Below are positions 1 to 6,677 of a stretch of 18,976 nucleotides of DNA, one piece after another. Both the position numbers and the translations under genes were made by a program. Numbering within the stretch: position 1 is the first letter of the stretch; every line of letters starts with the position of its first letter. The stretch comes from Treponema sp. (GTDB taxonomy: Bacteria > Spirochaetota > Spirochaetia > Treponematales > Breznakiellaceae): the NCBI GenBank assembly GCA_031268245.1, contig JAIRXN010000216.1:1-18976 (forward strand), written 5' to 3'. The notes under the pieces are model-generated. The model had not been told where the DNA came from. It saw nothing but the letters and a program-made list of their open reading frames with translations, and made no database searches.

Positions 1-1349
1 GTGGCTGCTACCGCTCCCCAAAGCCCCCAGAGTTTCCCGAAGATCAGGATACAGGGGATCAGGGCAAGGAACTGCCTCAGCATGGTAAGGAAGATTGAAG
101 TCTTGGGGCGGCCTGTTACCACAAAAAAATTGGAAGATACGATCTGGAAGCCTGCCAGAGGCAGCATGATCATCGCTATCCGCATGGCGGTAGGAGCAAA
201 ACGCATCAACGCGTCGCTTCCCTGTGGCGCAAAGAGGCTGACCAACTGCACCGGGAAACATTCTCCGACGATAAAACCGATTACACATATAAGTGTAGCG
301 GCCCCAACCGCCCCCAGATAGGCCTGCAAGACCCGGTGATACTGTTTCGCCCCGTAATTGTAGCCCAGAATCGGCTGTGCGCCCTGATTGATGCCGAATA
401 CGGGCATTAAAATGAGCATGGTGATGGAGCCGTTAATGTTCATCCCCGAGAGGGCCACGTCGCCGCCGTTGGCTACTCCCAGCGCCGCGGCCCCATACCA
501 GCCCATGGTGGTGTTATAGAGGAGCTGGACCGCGGACATGATGAATTGCAGCAGAAACTGGGCGGAACCAAAGGATACAATCTGAAAGATAATACCCGGG
601 GAAAGCCGCATTGTTGAAAACTTGAGCCGGATCACCGCCTTTTTGCTTACACTGAAATAAACAATCCAGATGGCCGAGACCAACTGGGAGATGATCGTGG
701 CCCATGCCGCCCCTTCCACACCCCAGCCGAAGCCGAAGATAAAAATGGGATCGAGTATTATGTTGATTCCGGCGCCCAGAAGCATCGCAATCATGGTGAT
801 CATGGGGAAACCCTGAGCCCTGGTGCAGTGTGAAAGACCGAAACCCACCATGGAAAAGGACGATCCCAGAAGGATGATTCTGAAATAATCCCTGGCATAG
901 GCAATGGCCCCGCTGCCTTCCTGGGCGCCCAGAAGAGAGAGAAGAGGTTCAAGGAAGATCAGGCCCGCCGCCATGAGCAGAAGGCCGACGCCAAAAAGCA
1001 GAAAGAAACAGTGGTTGAGTGCATTTTCCGCCTCAGCCCGCCGTCCCTGGCCGAGGCGCATGGAGATCATATTGGCCGCCCCGACCCCGAAGAGCATGGC
1101 AAAAGCCATGGAGATGGTCATAAGAGGGAGCACCAGCGAGAGGCCTCCCAGGGCAATTTCGTTGACGCCCCGGCCTACAAAGATACGGTCTACCACGTTG
1201 TAGAGGGCGCTCACCAGCATACCGGTAATTGCGGGGATCGAAAAACGCAGAAGAAGTTTGCTTACAGATTCGGTTCCCAGCCTTCCGGCGGCGTCTCCAC
1301 CGGGAAGGCTGGCGGCGGGATGTGTTTTTTCATCTTGTGTATCGGACAT
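1..1349 (-). CDS. MATE family multidrug/Na+ antiporter, 3' end beyond window
   Basis: Inner-membrane efflux protein of the MATE family (MepA/NorM-like), expected to export organic cations or drugs in exchange for Na+ or H+. The minus-strand frame is open from ATG at 1349 to the left edge, giving 449 residues beginning MSDTQDEKTH. Typical MATE proteins have 450-480 residues, so only the last few codons should be missing. The translation is almost entirely hydrophobic helices, with typical MATE stretches such as LYNVVDRIFVGRG near residue 45, FGINQGAQPILGYNYGA around residue 315 and VTGRPKT near 412. An in-frame TGA at 1370-1368 excludes a much longer N-terminus, and the Shine-Dalgarno match is poor. 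It is divergent from the arsR-like gene, with a shared 219-base intergenic region that holds two operator-like palindromes and a hairpin repeat. Co-regulation by the repressor is possible but not shown. Family assignment is secure; the substrate is unknown. Confidence 0.93.
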   Translation of the reverse strand, partial: MSDTQDEKTHPAASLPGGDAAGRLGTESVSKLLLRFSIPAITGMLVSALYNVVDRIFVGRGVNEIALGGLSLVLPLMTISMAFAMLFGVGAANMISMRLGQGRRAEAENALNHCFFLLFGVGLLLMAAGLIFLEPLLSLLGAQEGSGAIAYARDYFRIILLGSSFSMVGFGLSHCTRAQGFPMITMIAMLLGAGINIILDPIFIFGFGWGVEGAAWATIISQLVSAIWIVYFSVSKKAVIRLKFSTMRLSPGIIFQIVSFGSAQFLLQFIMSAVQLLYNTTMGWYGAAALGVANGGDVALSGMNINGSITMLILMPVFGINQGAQPILGYNYGAKQYHRVLQAYLGAVGAATLICVIGFIVGECFPVQLVSLFAPQGSDALMRFAPTAMRIAMIMLPLAGFQIVSSNFFVVTGRPKTSIFLTMLRQFLALIPCILIFGKLWGLWGAVAA

Positions 1350-1405
1350 ACCACAAGCATAGGCATATCAGGTACTTCAATCAACCGGCGAACGCGTTTC
1401 CATTC

Positions 1406-1444
1406 GAGGCTGTTCCGAAAAAACCTGAGTTTTGGAACAAGCTC
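1406..1444. repeat. Dispersed hairpin repeat, copy 1
   Basis: Imperfect inverted repeat: on the minus strand GAGCTTGTTCCAAAA pairs with TTTTTTCGGAACAGCCTC across a short loop. It shares the GCTTGT(T)CC-AAAAC core and overall layout with the elements at 6694-6732 and 8247-8284. It lies between the MATE start codon and the ArsR operator region, so it would be in the MATE leader if that gene starts near 1465. There is no mobile-element ORF here; it resembles a REP-like non-coding repeat. Confidence 0.7.
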
Positions 1445-1464
1445 ATTCATTCCTAATTTTTAAT

Positions 1465-1488
1465 TTGAACACTTATTCAAGCGTTCAA
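1465..1488. promoter_or_regulatory. Operator-like palindrome upstream of the -35 box
   Basis: A 24-base inverted repeat starting TTGAAC and ending GTTCAA, with 18 of 24 positions self-complementary. Its left half contains the TGAACA..TATTCA pattern typical of SmtB/CzrA/CadC-type operators (established for that family). It ends 3 bases before the TTGACA box, so a bound repressor could block RNA polymerase. It could also act on the divergent MATE gene. Confidence 0.6.
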
Positions 1489-1491
1489 GTA

Positions 1492-1520
1492 TTGACAGAT
1501 TGAAAAAAAGTATCTATATT
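1492..1520 (+). promoter_or_regulatory. Sigma-70-type promoter of the arsR-ATPase operon
   Basis: The -35 box TTGACA (1492-1497) is a perfect consensus match. A 17-base spacer follows, then the -10 box TATATT (1515-1520). Transcription would start near 1527, exactly where the second palindrome begins. Operator-like palindromes lie on both sides of this promoter. Confidence 0.8.
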
Positions 1521-1526
1521 TCAAAT

Positions 1527-1552
1527 AACACTTGAATATATGTTTAAGTGTT
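1527..1552. promoter_or_regulatory. Operator-like palindrome over the transcription start
   Basis: A 26-base inverted repeat from AACACTTGAA to TTTAAGTGTT, with 22 of 26 positions self-complementary. It sits at the predicted +1 and ends 8 bases before the ribosome binding site (AGGAG at 1558-1562, for ATG 1569). This is the classic position for an ArsR/SmtB-family autorepressor, and it is the stronger of the two palindromes. Confidence 0.72.
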
Positions 1553-1568
1553 CAAATAAGGAGCATAT

Positions 1569-1916
1569 ATGGCAAAAGCGGAAAACATAGTTGTATTCAA
1601 TCAAAGCATGGTGGAAGAGGCGGCGGAAAACCTTCCCCCAAAGAGAGATCTGGAACAACTGGGAGAATTCTTCAAGATCCTCACAGATCCGACCAGGTTA
1701 AGGATCCTCTATGCCCTGGGAACCGGGGAACTCTGTGTCTTTGATTTATCCGTTGTTGTGGGAGCCAGCGTATCTCTGGTCAGCCACCATCTGGCCGCAC
1801 TCAAACGGGTACGGCTGGTGAAAGGCCGCCGGGACGGGAAGATTATCTACTACTCCCTGGACGATGACCATGTAAACAGCATAGTCCGCTATGCCCGTGA
1901 GCATTTGTCGGAATAG
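1569..1916 (+). CDS. ArsR/SmtB-family metal-responsive repressor
   Basis: A 115-residue winged-helix repressor that should bind the two palindromes upstream and release them when metal binds. The DNA-recognition region is ASVSLVSHHLAALKRVRLV (about residues 67-85), followed by the wing RRDGKIIYYSL. The last helix carries D99, H101, H112 and E115. This D-x-H-x10-H-x2-E spacing is identical to the alpha-5 Zn(II)/Co(II) site of cyanobacterial SmtB. The alpha-3 motif reads ELCVFDL, so only one cysteine (C56) of the CadC ELCVCDL metal site is present. That points to Zn/Co sensing through alpha-5 rather than Cd/Pb sensing through cysteines; this is an inference from family knowledge. The ATG at 1569 follows AGGAG closely. 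The gene ends 10 bases before the ATPase, and its stop codon overlaps that gene's Shine-Dalgarno. A Zn sensor next to a Zn/Cd exporter makes functional sense. Confidence 0.95.
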   Translation: MAKAENIVVFNQSMVEEAAENLPPKRDLEQLGEFFKILTDPTRLRILYALGTGELCVFDLSVVVGASVSLVSHHLAALKRVRLVKGRRDGKIIYYSLDDDHVNSIVRYAREHLSE

Positions 1917-1926
1917 GAGATTTTTT

Positions 1927-3960
1927 ATGAGTGAATGTTGTGAAGTTTGCGCGGCCGCCGCAGGCCGCAAGGCAGGGGATTGTTCGGGGAAGTCAAAAAA
2001 AATGATCCGCTTGGGATCATACGAGATTCCCCTTCGAAAGTTACAGGTTTTTGGGGCGGCCTTTGTCTTGTGGGCCGCCGGTTTTATCATGATGGAATTC
2101 TTAAAACTTTCAGGTTCGGCCCGTTTTCTGGCGCTGATCCCCCTCTTGGGATCCTACGGCCTTGCCGGGCTGCCTGTACTGCGGAATGCCTGGCGAAATA
2201 TAAGGACAGGACATGCCATGGATGAAAATTTCCTTATGTCCATCGCTACTATCGGGGCCTTTGCCGTGGGAGAATGGGAGGAAGCCGCAGGCGTTATGAT
2301 CTTCTATATGGTCGGGGAACTTATCCAGCAAATGTCGATAGAAAAATCCCGCGCCTCCATCGATACCCTTCTTGCCCTCAGGCCGGATACCGCCAGGGTA
2401 AAGAAAGGGGAAAACTGGGAAGAAATTCCTGCGGGCGAAGCGGTTCCCGGAGAGCGAATTTTGGTGAGGCCCGGAGAACGGATACCCCTGGACGGTCTTC
2501 TTGAAGAAGGCTCAGGCGCCGTGGACGCTTCCATGCTCACCGGAGAATCCCGGCCTGTCTCCGTTGTCCCCGGTTCGGAACTCCGTTCCGGCACACTCTC
2601 CCTGGATGCCGTCCTCGTCATGCGGGCCACCAAAAAAAGCGAAGATTCAGCCGCTTCCCGGATCATTGCCCTGGTACATTCCGCAGCGGAGGCCAAGGCC
2701 AAGCCGGAGCGCTTTATCACTGCCTTTGCCCGTTGGTATACCCCCATTGTGGTGGGGATAGCCCTTGCCCTCGCCTTTATACCTCCCTTCTTTATTCCGG
2801 GTCTTCCCTATTTTGAGGGCTTCAAACTCTGGTTATACAAGGCGCTGATCCTCCTCGTAATCTCCTGCCCCTGCGCCCTGGTGGTTTCGGTTCCTCTCGG
2901 CTACTTTGCGGGAATCGGCGGCCTTTCCCGCCGGGGAATCATGGTAAAGGGGGCGGCATATCTTGATGCCCTGCATTACACCCGCTATGTGGCCTTTGAC
3001 AAGACAGGTACTCTTACCCGGGGTAGTTTCAAAGTGGTTTCCATCGAGGCCGCTCCCGGTGTCGAAGAGGACCTGCTGCTGGAAACCGCAGCGCTTGTGG
3101 AAAAGGAATCCAATCATCCCATCGCAAAGGCAATCTGCGAGTATGCCAAAGAGCAAAATATTCCGGAACGGGGCGACAATCGGAAACAAACGGAGGTTTC
3201 TTACCGGGAATACGCCGGAAAAGGAGTCGAACTGATAGTAACAGGCGGAAGCATTCTGGCAGGAAACCGGAATTTTCTTGAGTCCAGGGGAGTAAGCATC
3301 AGCCCATCTACCTTCTCCGGAACTACGCCCTCCGCGGGGCCGGAACAAAACGAATGTGAAGGCTCCTTTTCGGCAAACCTTAGTTCGGTGGAAGTTTCCA
3401 GAAACGGCGCCTACCTGGGCCGAATCTTTATCGGAGACGCAATAAAGGAAGGCGCCGCGGAATCGGTTGCCCAACTCAAGGGTCTGGGAATCGAAGATAC
3501 GGTGATGCTTACCGGAGACTCCGAGGGGGCGGCCCTCTCTACGGCAGGACTGCTGGGTATCAGCCGGGTAGCCGCCGGGCTTCTGCCGGAAGACAAACTT
3601 GCCGAAGTGGAACAGCTTACCAGAGCCGGTACTACGGTCTTTGTGGGCGACGGCATCAACGATGCTCCGGTACTGGCCCGTTCGGATGTAGGAATAGCCA
3701 TGGGAGCCGGGGCGGATGCAGCGGTGGAAGCGGCGGATGTGATCATCATGACAGGAGATCCCCGGCGGGTACCGGAAGCGATAAGCCGGGCCCATTATAC
3801 CCGGCGAATCATCGTACAGAATGTGGCGTTTTGCCTCCTTGCAAAGGGGCTCTTCATCACCCTGGCAATAATGGGTCTGGCAAACATGTGGGTCGCCCTG
3901 ATTGCCGATGTGGGAGTTGCCCTGGCGGCTATTGTAAACGCCACCAGAACCTTGCGTTAA
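1927..3960 (+). CDS. P1B-2-type Zn2+/Cd2+/Pb2+-exporting ATPase
   Basis: Inner-membrane ATPase that exports divalent soft metals (677 residues). Visible motifs: actuator TGES at 205-208; the membrane metal site CPC at 314-316; phosphorylation motif DKTGTLT with D358; the HP motif H397-P398, 39 residues after the Asp as in ZntA; and GDGINDAP from 574. Near the end, N632-x7-K640 and D661 reproduce the Lys and Asp of the ZntA transport site at the same 21-residue spacing, which assigns subgroup P1B-2. The usual N-terminal HMA domain is absent and is replaced by a short Cys-rich leader with C4, C5, C8 and C19. A Ser/Gly/Glu-rich insertion of about 29 residues (459-487) interrupts the ATP-binding region. 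I chose ATG 1927 because TAGGAGA lies 7 bases upstream; an earlier in-frame start at 1891 would overlap the repressor gene. It is co-transcribed with that repressor. Confidence 0.95.
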   Translation: MSECCEVCAAAAGRKAGDCSGKSKKMIRLGSYEIPLRKLQVFGAAFVLWAAGFIMMEFLKLSGSARFLALIPLLGSYGLAGLPVLRNAWRNIRTGHAMDENFLMSIATIGAFAVGEWEEAAGVMIFYMVGELIQQMSIEKSRASIDTLLALRPDTARVKKGENWEEIPAGEAVPGERILVRPGERIPLDGLLEEGSGAVDASMLTGESRPVSVVPGSELRSGTLSLDAVLVMRATKKSEDSAASRIIALVHSAAEAKAKPERFITAFARWYTPIVVGIALALAFIPPFFIPGLPYFEGFKLWLYKALILLVISCPCALVVSVPLGYFAGIGGLSRRGIMVKGAAYLDALHYTRYVAFDKTGTLTRGSFKVVSIEAAPGVEEDLLLETAALVEKESNHPIAKAICEYAKEQNIPERGDNRKQTEVSYREYAGKGVELIVTGGSILAGNRNFLESRGVSISPSTFSGTTPSAGPEQNECEGSFSANLSSVEVSRNGAYLGRIFIGDAIKEGAAESVAQLKGLGIEDTVMLTGDSEGAALSTAGLLGISRVAAGLLPEDKLAEVEQLTRAGTTVFVGDGINDAPVLARSDVGIAMGAGADAAVEAADVIIMTGDPRRVPEAISRAHYTRRIIVQNVAFCLLAKGLFITLAIMGLANMWVALIADVGVALAAIVNATRTLR

Positions 3961-3969
3961 AAATAAAGG

Positions 3970-4008
3970 AAAAAAAATTCAAAAAAAATCATATTTCCCC
4001 CTTTTTTT
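3970..4008. other. Phased A/T tracts (likely bent DNA)
   Basis: Two A8 tracts (3970-3977 and 3981-3988) have centres 11 bases apart. A T7 tract (4002-4008) is centred about 20.5 bases further on. The spacing matches one and two helical turns, the arrangement that gives intrinsic curvature. A weak -10-like TATGAT lies at 4017-4022, so this may be an upstream promoter element for the secreted-protein gene. I see no clear -35 box and no GC-rich terminator for the ATPase gene here. Confidence 0.45.
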
Positions 4009-4092
4009 CTTAAAACTATGATAGAATTCCGGAAGAGTTTAACAATTCAAGCCTTTCTCCGCAGAGGGAAGTGTCTTGAGATTGGAGGGTTT

Positions 4093-4734
4093 ATGAAACG
4101 TTTTCTGTTTTTTCTGATGGTGATTGCTCTGGCCGCAGCAGTGTATGGTCAAGACCAGTTACCGGAACACAGGTTCGCCACGGGAAGCTGGTCTATCCGG
4201 GGAGAAAGACTCTATCAGGATGACGCCAGGGCTCCTCTGGCCAAGGTGAACATCCGCTCCGATCAATCGGGCCCCATGATCTGGGAATTCAACGCCCGCT
4301 ATGAATCCGGAGCGGAAGACGGACACGGCGGCTTCGGCCTCCATGTTTTTGGGGACAGTGCCTTTAGCGGGGCCGCCTGGGGAGCAGGGCAATCCTGGCT
4401 ACTCTGGCTCAACTACGACGAGAATCCGCTGAACAGGAACATTCAGAGGGGCTTAAGCGGTCAAGTCTACCGCAGCTACTCAAATTCGCAGATGGATCTT
4501 GTAGCCAGTTACGACCTTAATCAGTATGCACAGTACCTTACCGATGAAAACCTTGCCGATCCGGTACCCTTCAGGATCACCATCAACGGAGACACCGGGG
4601 AAGTCCGGGTCTATGATCCTACCGATTTGTCAGGTTTCTTTTCTCTTCAGCTAAGCGGCAGACTTCCCACACGGGGAAGCTGGGCTGCCCTCCGCACCAA
4701 CGGCATGAGAATGTCCTTCGGCGACGGGCTCTAA
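4093..4734 (+). CDS. Secreted protein of unknown function
   Basis: A 213-residue protein I do not recognise. Residues 1-20 form a clear Sec signal peptide: a short basic start (MKR), a hydrophobic core (FLFFLMVIALAAAV) and a likely cleavage after VYG. There is no lipobox cysteine, so the mature protein is probably periplasmic or released. The mature part is rich in Gly, Trp, Tyr and alternating polar/hydrophobic residues, for example GHGGFGLHVFGD and SWLLWLNYDEN. This suggests a beta-sandwich, possibly a concanavalin/LamG-like fold, but no catalytic motif is visible. I chose ATG 4093 because GGAGG lies 4 bases upstream and the signal peptide begins there. An earlier in-frame start at 4018 would add residues that spoil the signal peptide. 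The gene stands alone between the ATPase and a strong terminator. Confidence 0.82.
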   Translation: MKRFLFFLMVIALAAAVYGQDQLPEHRFATGSWSIRGERLYQDDARAPLAKVNIRSDQSGPMIWEFNARYESGAEDGHGGFGLHVFGDSAFSGAAWGAGQSWLLWLNYDENPLNRNIQRGLSGQVYRSYSNSQMDLVASYDLNQYAQYLTDENLADPVPFRITINGDTGEVRVYDPTDLSGFFSLQLSGRLPTRGSWAALRTNGMRMSFGDGL

Positions 4735-4754
4735 GCGTCCGCTTACTTGAGGAT

Positions 4755-4831
4755 AACGGCCCGCGCCTAGGGAAGCGCTGATTAGCCGCATGTAATCAGC
4801 GTTACCCTGGAAAGCTGGGCCGTTTGTTTTT
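4755..4831. terminator. Nested-hairpin bidirectional terminator
   Basis: The outer stem is AACGGCCC (4755-4762) with GGGCCGTT (4817-4824), followed by a T-rich tract to 4831. Inside is a perfect 9-base-pair stem, CGCTGATTA (4776-4784) with TAATCAGCG (4793-4801), and a partial CCTAGGG/CCCTGG pairing lies between the two. It sits between two convergent genes, the secreted protein (stop at 4734) and pheT (stop at 4860). Confidence 0.75.
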
Positions 4832-4859
4832 GTGGATGATCGATCCTTGTTTTCCATCC

Positions 4860-6632
4860 CTACAGCAGGGCATTGAGATCCACTTCCGCGGCGGTACAGG
4901 GCATGGTAATGCCCCAGTTTTCCAGCGCTTCCGGGTGAATTTCGCCAAACACTCCGATGAGATTTCCCCCACAGCGGATCGCCGCGGCCCGGCCCGGAAT
5001 AAAACGGCTGTCACCGGACTCCTCCACCGTATAGTCCCTGTTGATGTAGTAGAAGAAGGTCTGCACTTGGGCGGCAATGGTGTTGAAATTCGCTTCCCGG
5101 CCGGCGTTGAGGAAGCCGAGAAACTGACGGGTTACCGCCCCCGAATTCTCTTTTTCGTCCCGGTAGACGAGCTTCCCGGTTTCAAAGATCCGGTGAGGAT
5201 ACACTGAGTGGCCTGAGACAGACTCGCTGGAAAGCAGGGAGGCAAGAATACTGTCCCGCACATACTCATAGTTTTCCGTCATTGGGTTGGATATCTGTAT
5301 GATCCTTGAACCATCGCCCCGGACTTTTTCCACAAGATCCTTCCGGGAACCCAGGTAGTTGTAGATCATCTCCTGGTAGCCCATCCCGATCATGATCTCC
5401 TTTACCCGGCGGCTGAACAGGGTAATGGGCGTCAGCCGGCCCATGGTAAAGTCACGGGGCCGTTCAGGTTTAAAAGTCCCCAGCCCCCGGCCTATCATGA
5501 CATCCTCCATCACATCGGCTGCATGGAGAAAGTCGTTCCTGTATTCGGGAGGCCAGGCCCGTATCCCTTCGGAGGGCATCGCAATCGCTTCGCCCCTGTC
5601 CGCCCCCCGTTCAACATCATCGGCAATTTCCGCCTTGACCCCCATTTTTTTCAGGGCGCTTACGCAGTCCACCGCCTCTATCCGTTCTCCAAGATACCTT
5701 TCGATCCGGTTGAGGGAACAGAATACCGGCTCCTGGAAATAATAGGGATTAACAACACTGCGTCCGAAAGGGGTATCAAATTCATACTCTACTTTCACAG
5801 GCTCAATGGTAAAACCCTGATCGGCAAGATCGCAGGCCACGATGGAAGCAGCCAGCGTTACCGCATGCTGATCGGTACCGGTAAGCTCCACAAAGAGATC
5901 CGTATCGCCAACCTGCACCGCCCCCAGATCCGCGGAATTGATGATGGGCGGATAGGAGAGAACCGCATCCTTTGCATCCACCAGCAGGGGATGGAGAGGT
6001 TCATGCTCCTGAATAAAGGCGTATTCCTTACCCTTGGGGTGCTGCTTCAAAATCTCCCGGAGAGTAAGCGGGGTATCCCACTGAAGGGGAACAAAAGACA
6101 CCGAGTCAGGATCAACGGCCCTGTAATGAATTGGCCACTTCATAACGGCAATACGGTAAAGCCCCATGGAAATCATCCTGCGCTTCCGCCCGAAGTTCCA
6201 GGCCAGCTTCTCCTGAGTCTGGATCATATCCCGCAAACCTGCATCACTTATGGGCTTGCCTGTAGCTACAAAACCCGCAAGGAAGGGTCTTACCTTCTGT
6301 ACCGATTTTTCTACGATAACCTTGTACCCGGCGGACTTCGGAGCCCCCGGCCGTGAAAAAAAAGGATATTCAGGAATGTTTCCCCCGTAATAGACCCTGA
6401 TCTGCCGTGCACAGCCTGCGGTAGCCCAGAGATCGGGCCTGTTTGTATCGTTCAGTTCAATCTTGAGTTCCCGTTCCGAAGGGGGAAGGCTCTTGTCGCT
6501 GTCCTCATCCAGTTCCGCCTTGGCACAGCTCAGAGCCTCTTCAAGAAAATTCCGCAGGGATTCTCCCGTTTCCCGGCATTTATCTCCGGTGAGTGTATAA
6601 AAAACTTCCTCGTTAACATCAATTTTGGGCAT
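4860..6632 (-). CDS. pheT: Phenylalanine-tRNA ligase beta subunit (archaeal/spirochete type)
   Basis: Beta subunit of the (alpha-beta)2 enzyme that charges tRNA-Phe in the cytoplasm; it pairs with PheS, which is not in this window. At 590 residues it matches the short archaeal/eukaryotic-like form found in spirochetes. It lacks the N-terminal EMAP-like tRNA-binding domain and the C-terminal FDX-ACB domain of the roughly 800-residue bacterial form. The start MPKIDVNEEVFY is typical of the short form. The B3/B4 editing region lies roughly within 100-270. The B5-like region ends with DVMEDVMIGRGLGTF near 372. The catalytic-like core follows, including QISNPMTENYEYVRDSIL and the ending FGEIHPEALENWGI. 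The start lies 45 bases downstream of nfnB and has no visible Shine-Dalgarno. A possible near-leaderless promoter lies just upstream. Confidence 0.95.
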   Translation of the reverse strand: MPKIDVNEEVFYTLTGDKCRETGESLRNFLEEALSCAKAELDEDSDKSLPPSERELKIELNDTNRPDLWATAGCARQIRVYYGGNIPEYPFFSRPGAPKSAGYKVIVEKSVQKVRPFLAGFVATGKPISDAGLRDMIQTQEKLAWNFGRKRRMISMGLYRIAVMKWPIHYRAVDPDSVSFVPLQWDTPLTLREILKQHPKGKEYAFIQEHEPLHPLLVDAKDAVLSYPPIINSADLGAVQVGDTDLFVELTGTDQHAVTLAASIVACDLADQGFTIEPVKVEYEFDTPFGRSVVNPYYFQEPVFCSLNRIERYLGERIEAVDCVSALKKMGVKAEIADDVERGADRGEAIAMPSEGIRAWPPEYRNDFLHAADVMEDVMIGRGLGTFKPERPRDFTMGRLTPITLFSRRVKEIMIGMGYQEMIYNYLGSRKDLVEKVRGDGSRIIQISNPMTENYEYVRDSILASLLSSESVSGHSVYPHRIFETGKLVYRDEKENSGAVTRQFLGFLNAGREANFNTIAAQVQTFFYYINRDYTVEESGDSRFIPGRAAAIRCGGNLIGVFGEIHPEALENWGITMPCTAAEVDLNALL

Positions 6633-6641
6633 AGTAAGAAA

Positions 6642-6670
6642 ATAGTATTGAATTTGGGAGACAGGGACAA
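6642..6670 (-). promoter_or_regulatory. Possible pheT promoter
   Basis: On the minus strand, TTGTCC (6670-6665), a 17-base spacer, then TACTAT (6647-6642); each box matches the consensus at 4 of 6 positions. Transcription would start about 3 bases before the pheT ATG, so the message would be nearly leaderless, which agrees with the missing Shine-Dalgarno. Evidence is moderate at best. Confidence 0.35.
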
Positions 6671-6677
6671 GGGGATT

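Noticed and set aside
1262..1450. Minus-strand 62-residue reading frame starting MNELVPKLRFF with an AGGA just upstream
   Set aside because: Its first codons are the hairpin repeat and the rest overlaps the true MATE N-terminus in another frame; it has no family-like features.
2833..3795. 320-residue minus-strand reading frame opposite the metal ATPase
   Set aside because: It is fully inside a gene with every P-type ATPase motif; it has an unlikely composition rich in Arg, Gly, His and Ser.
3961..4012. Possible intrinsic terminator after the metal ATPase
   Set aside because: The A- and T-runs give only weak pairing with no GC stem; phased A-tracts explain the pattern better.
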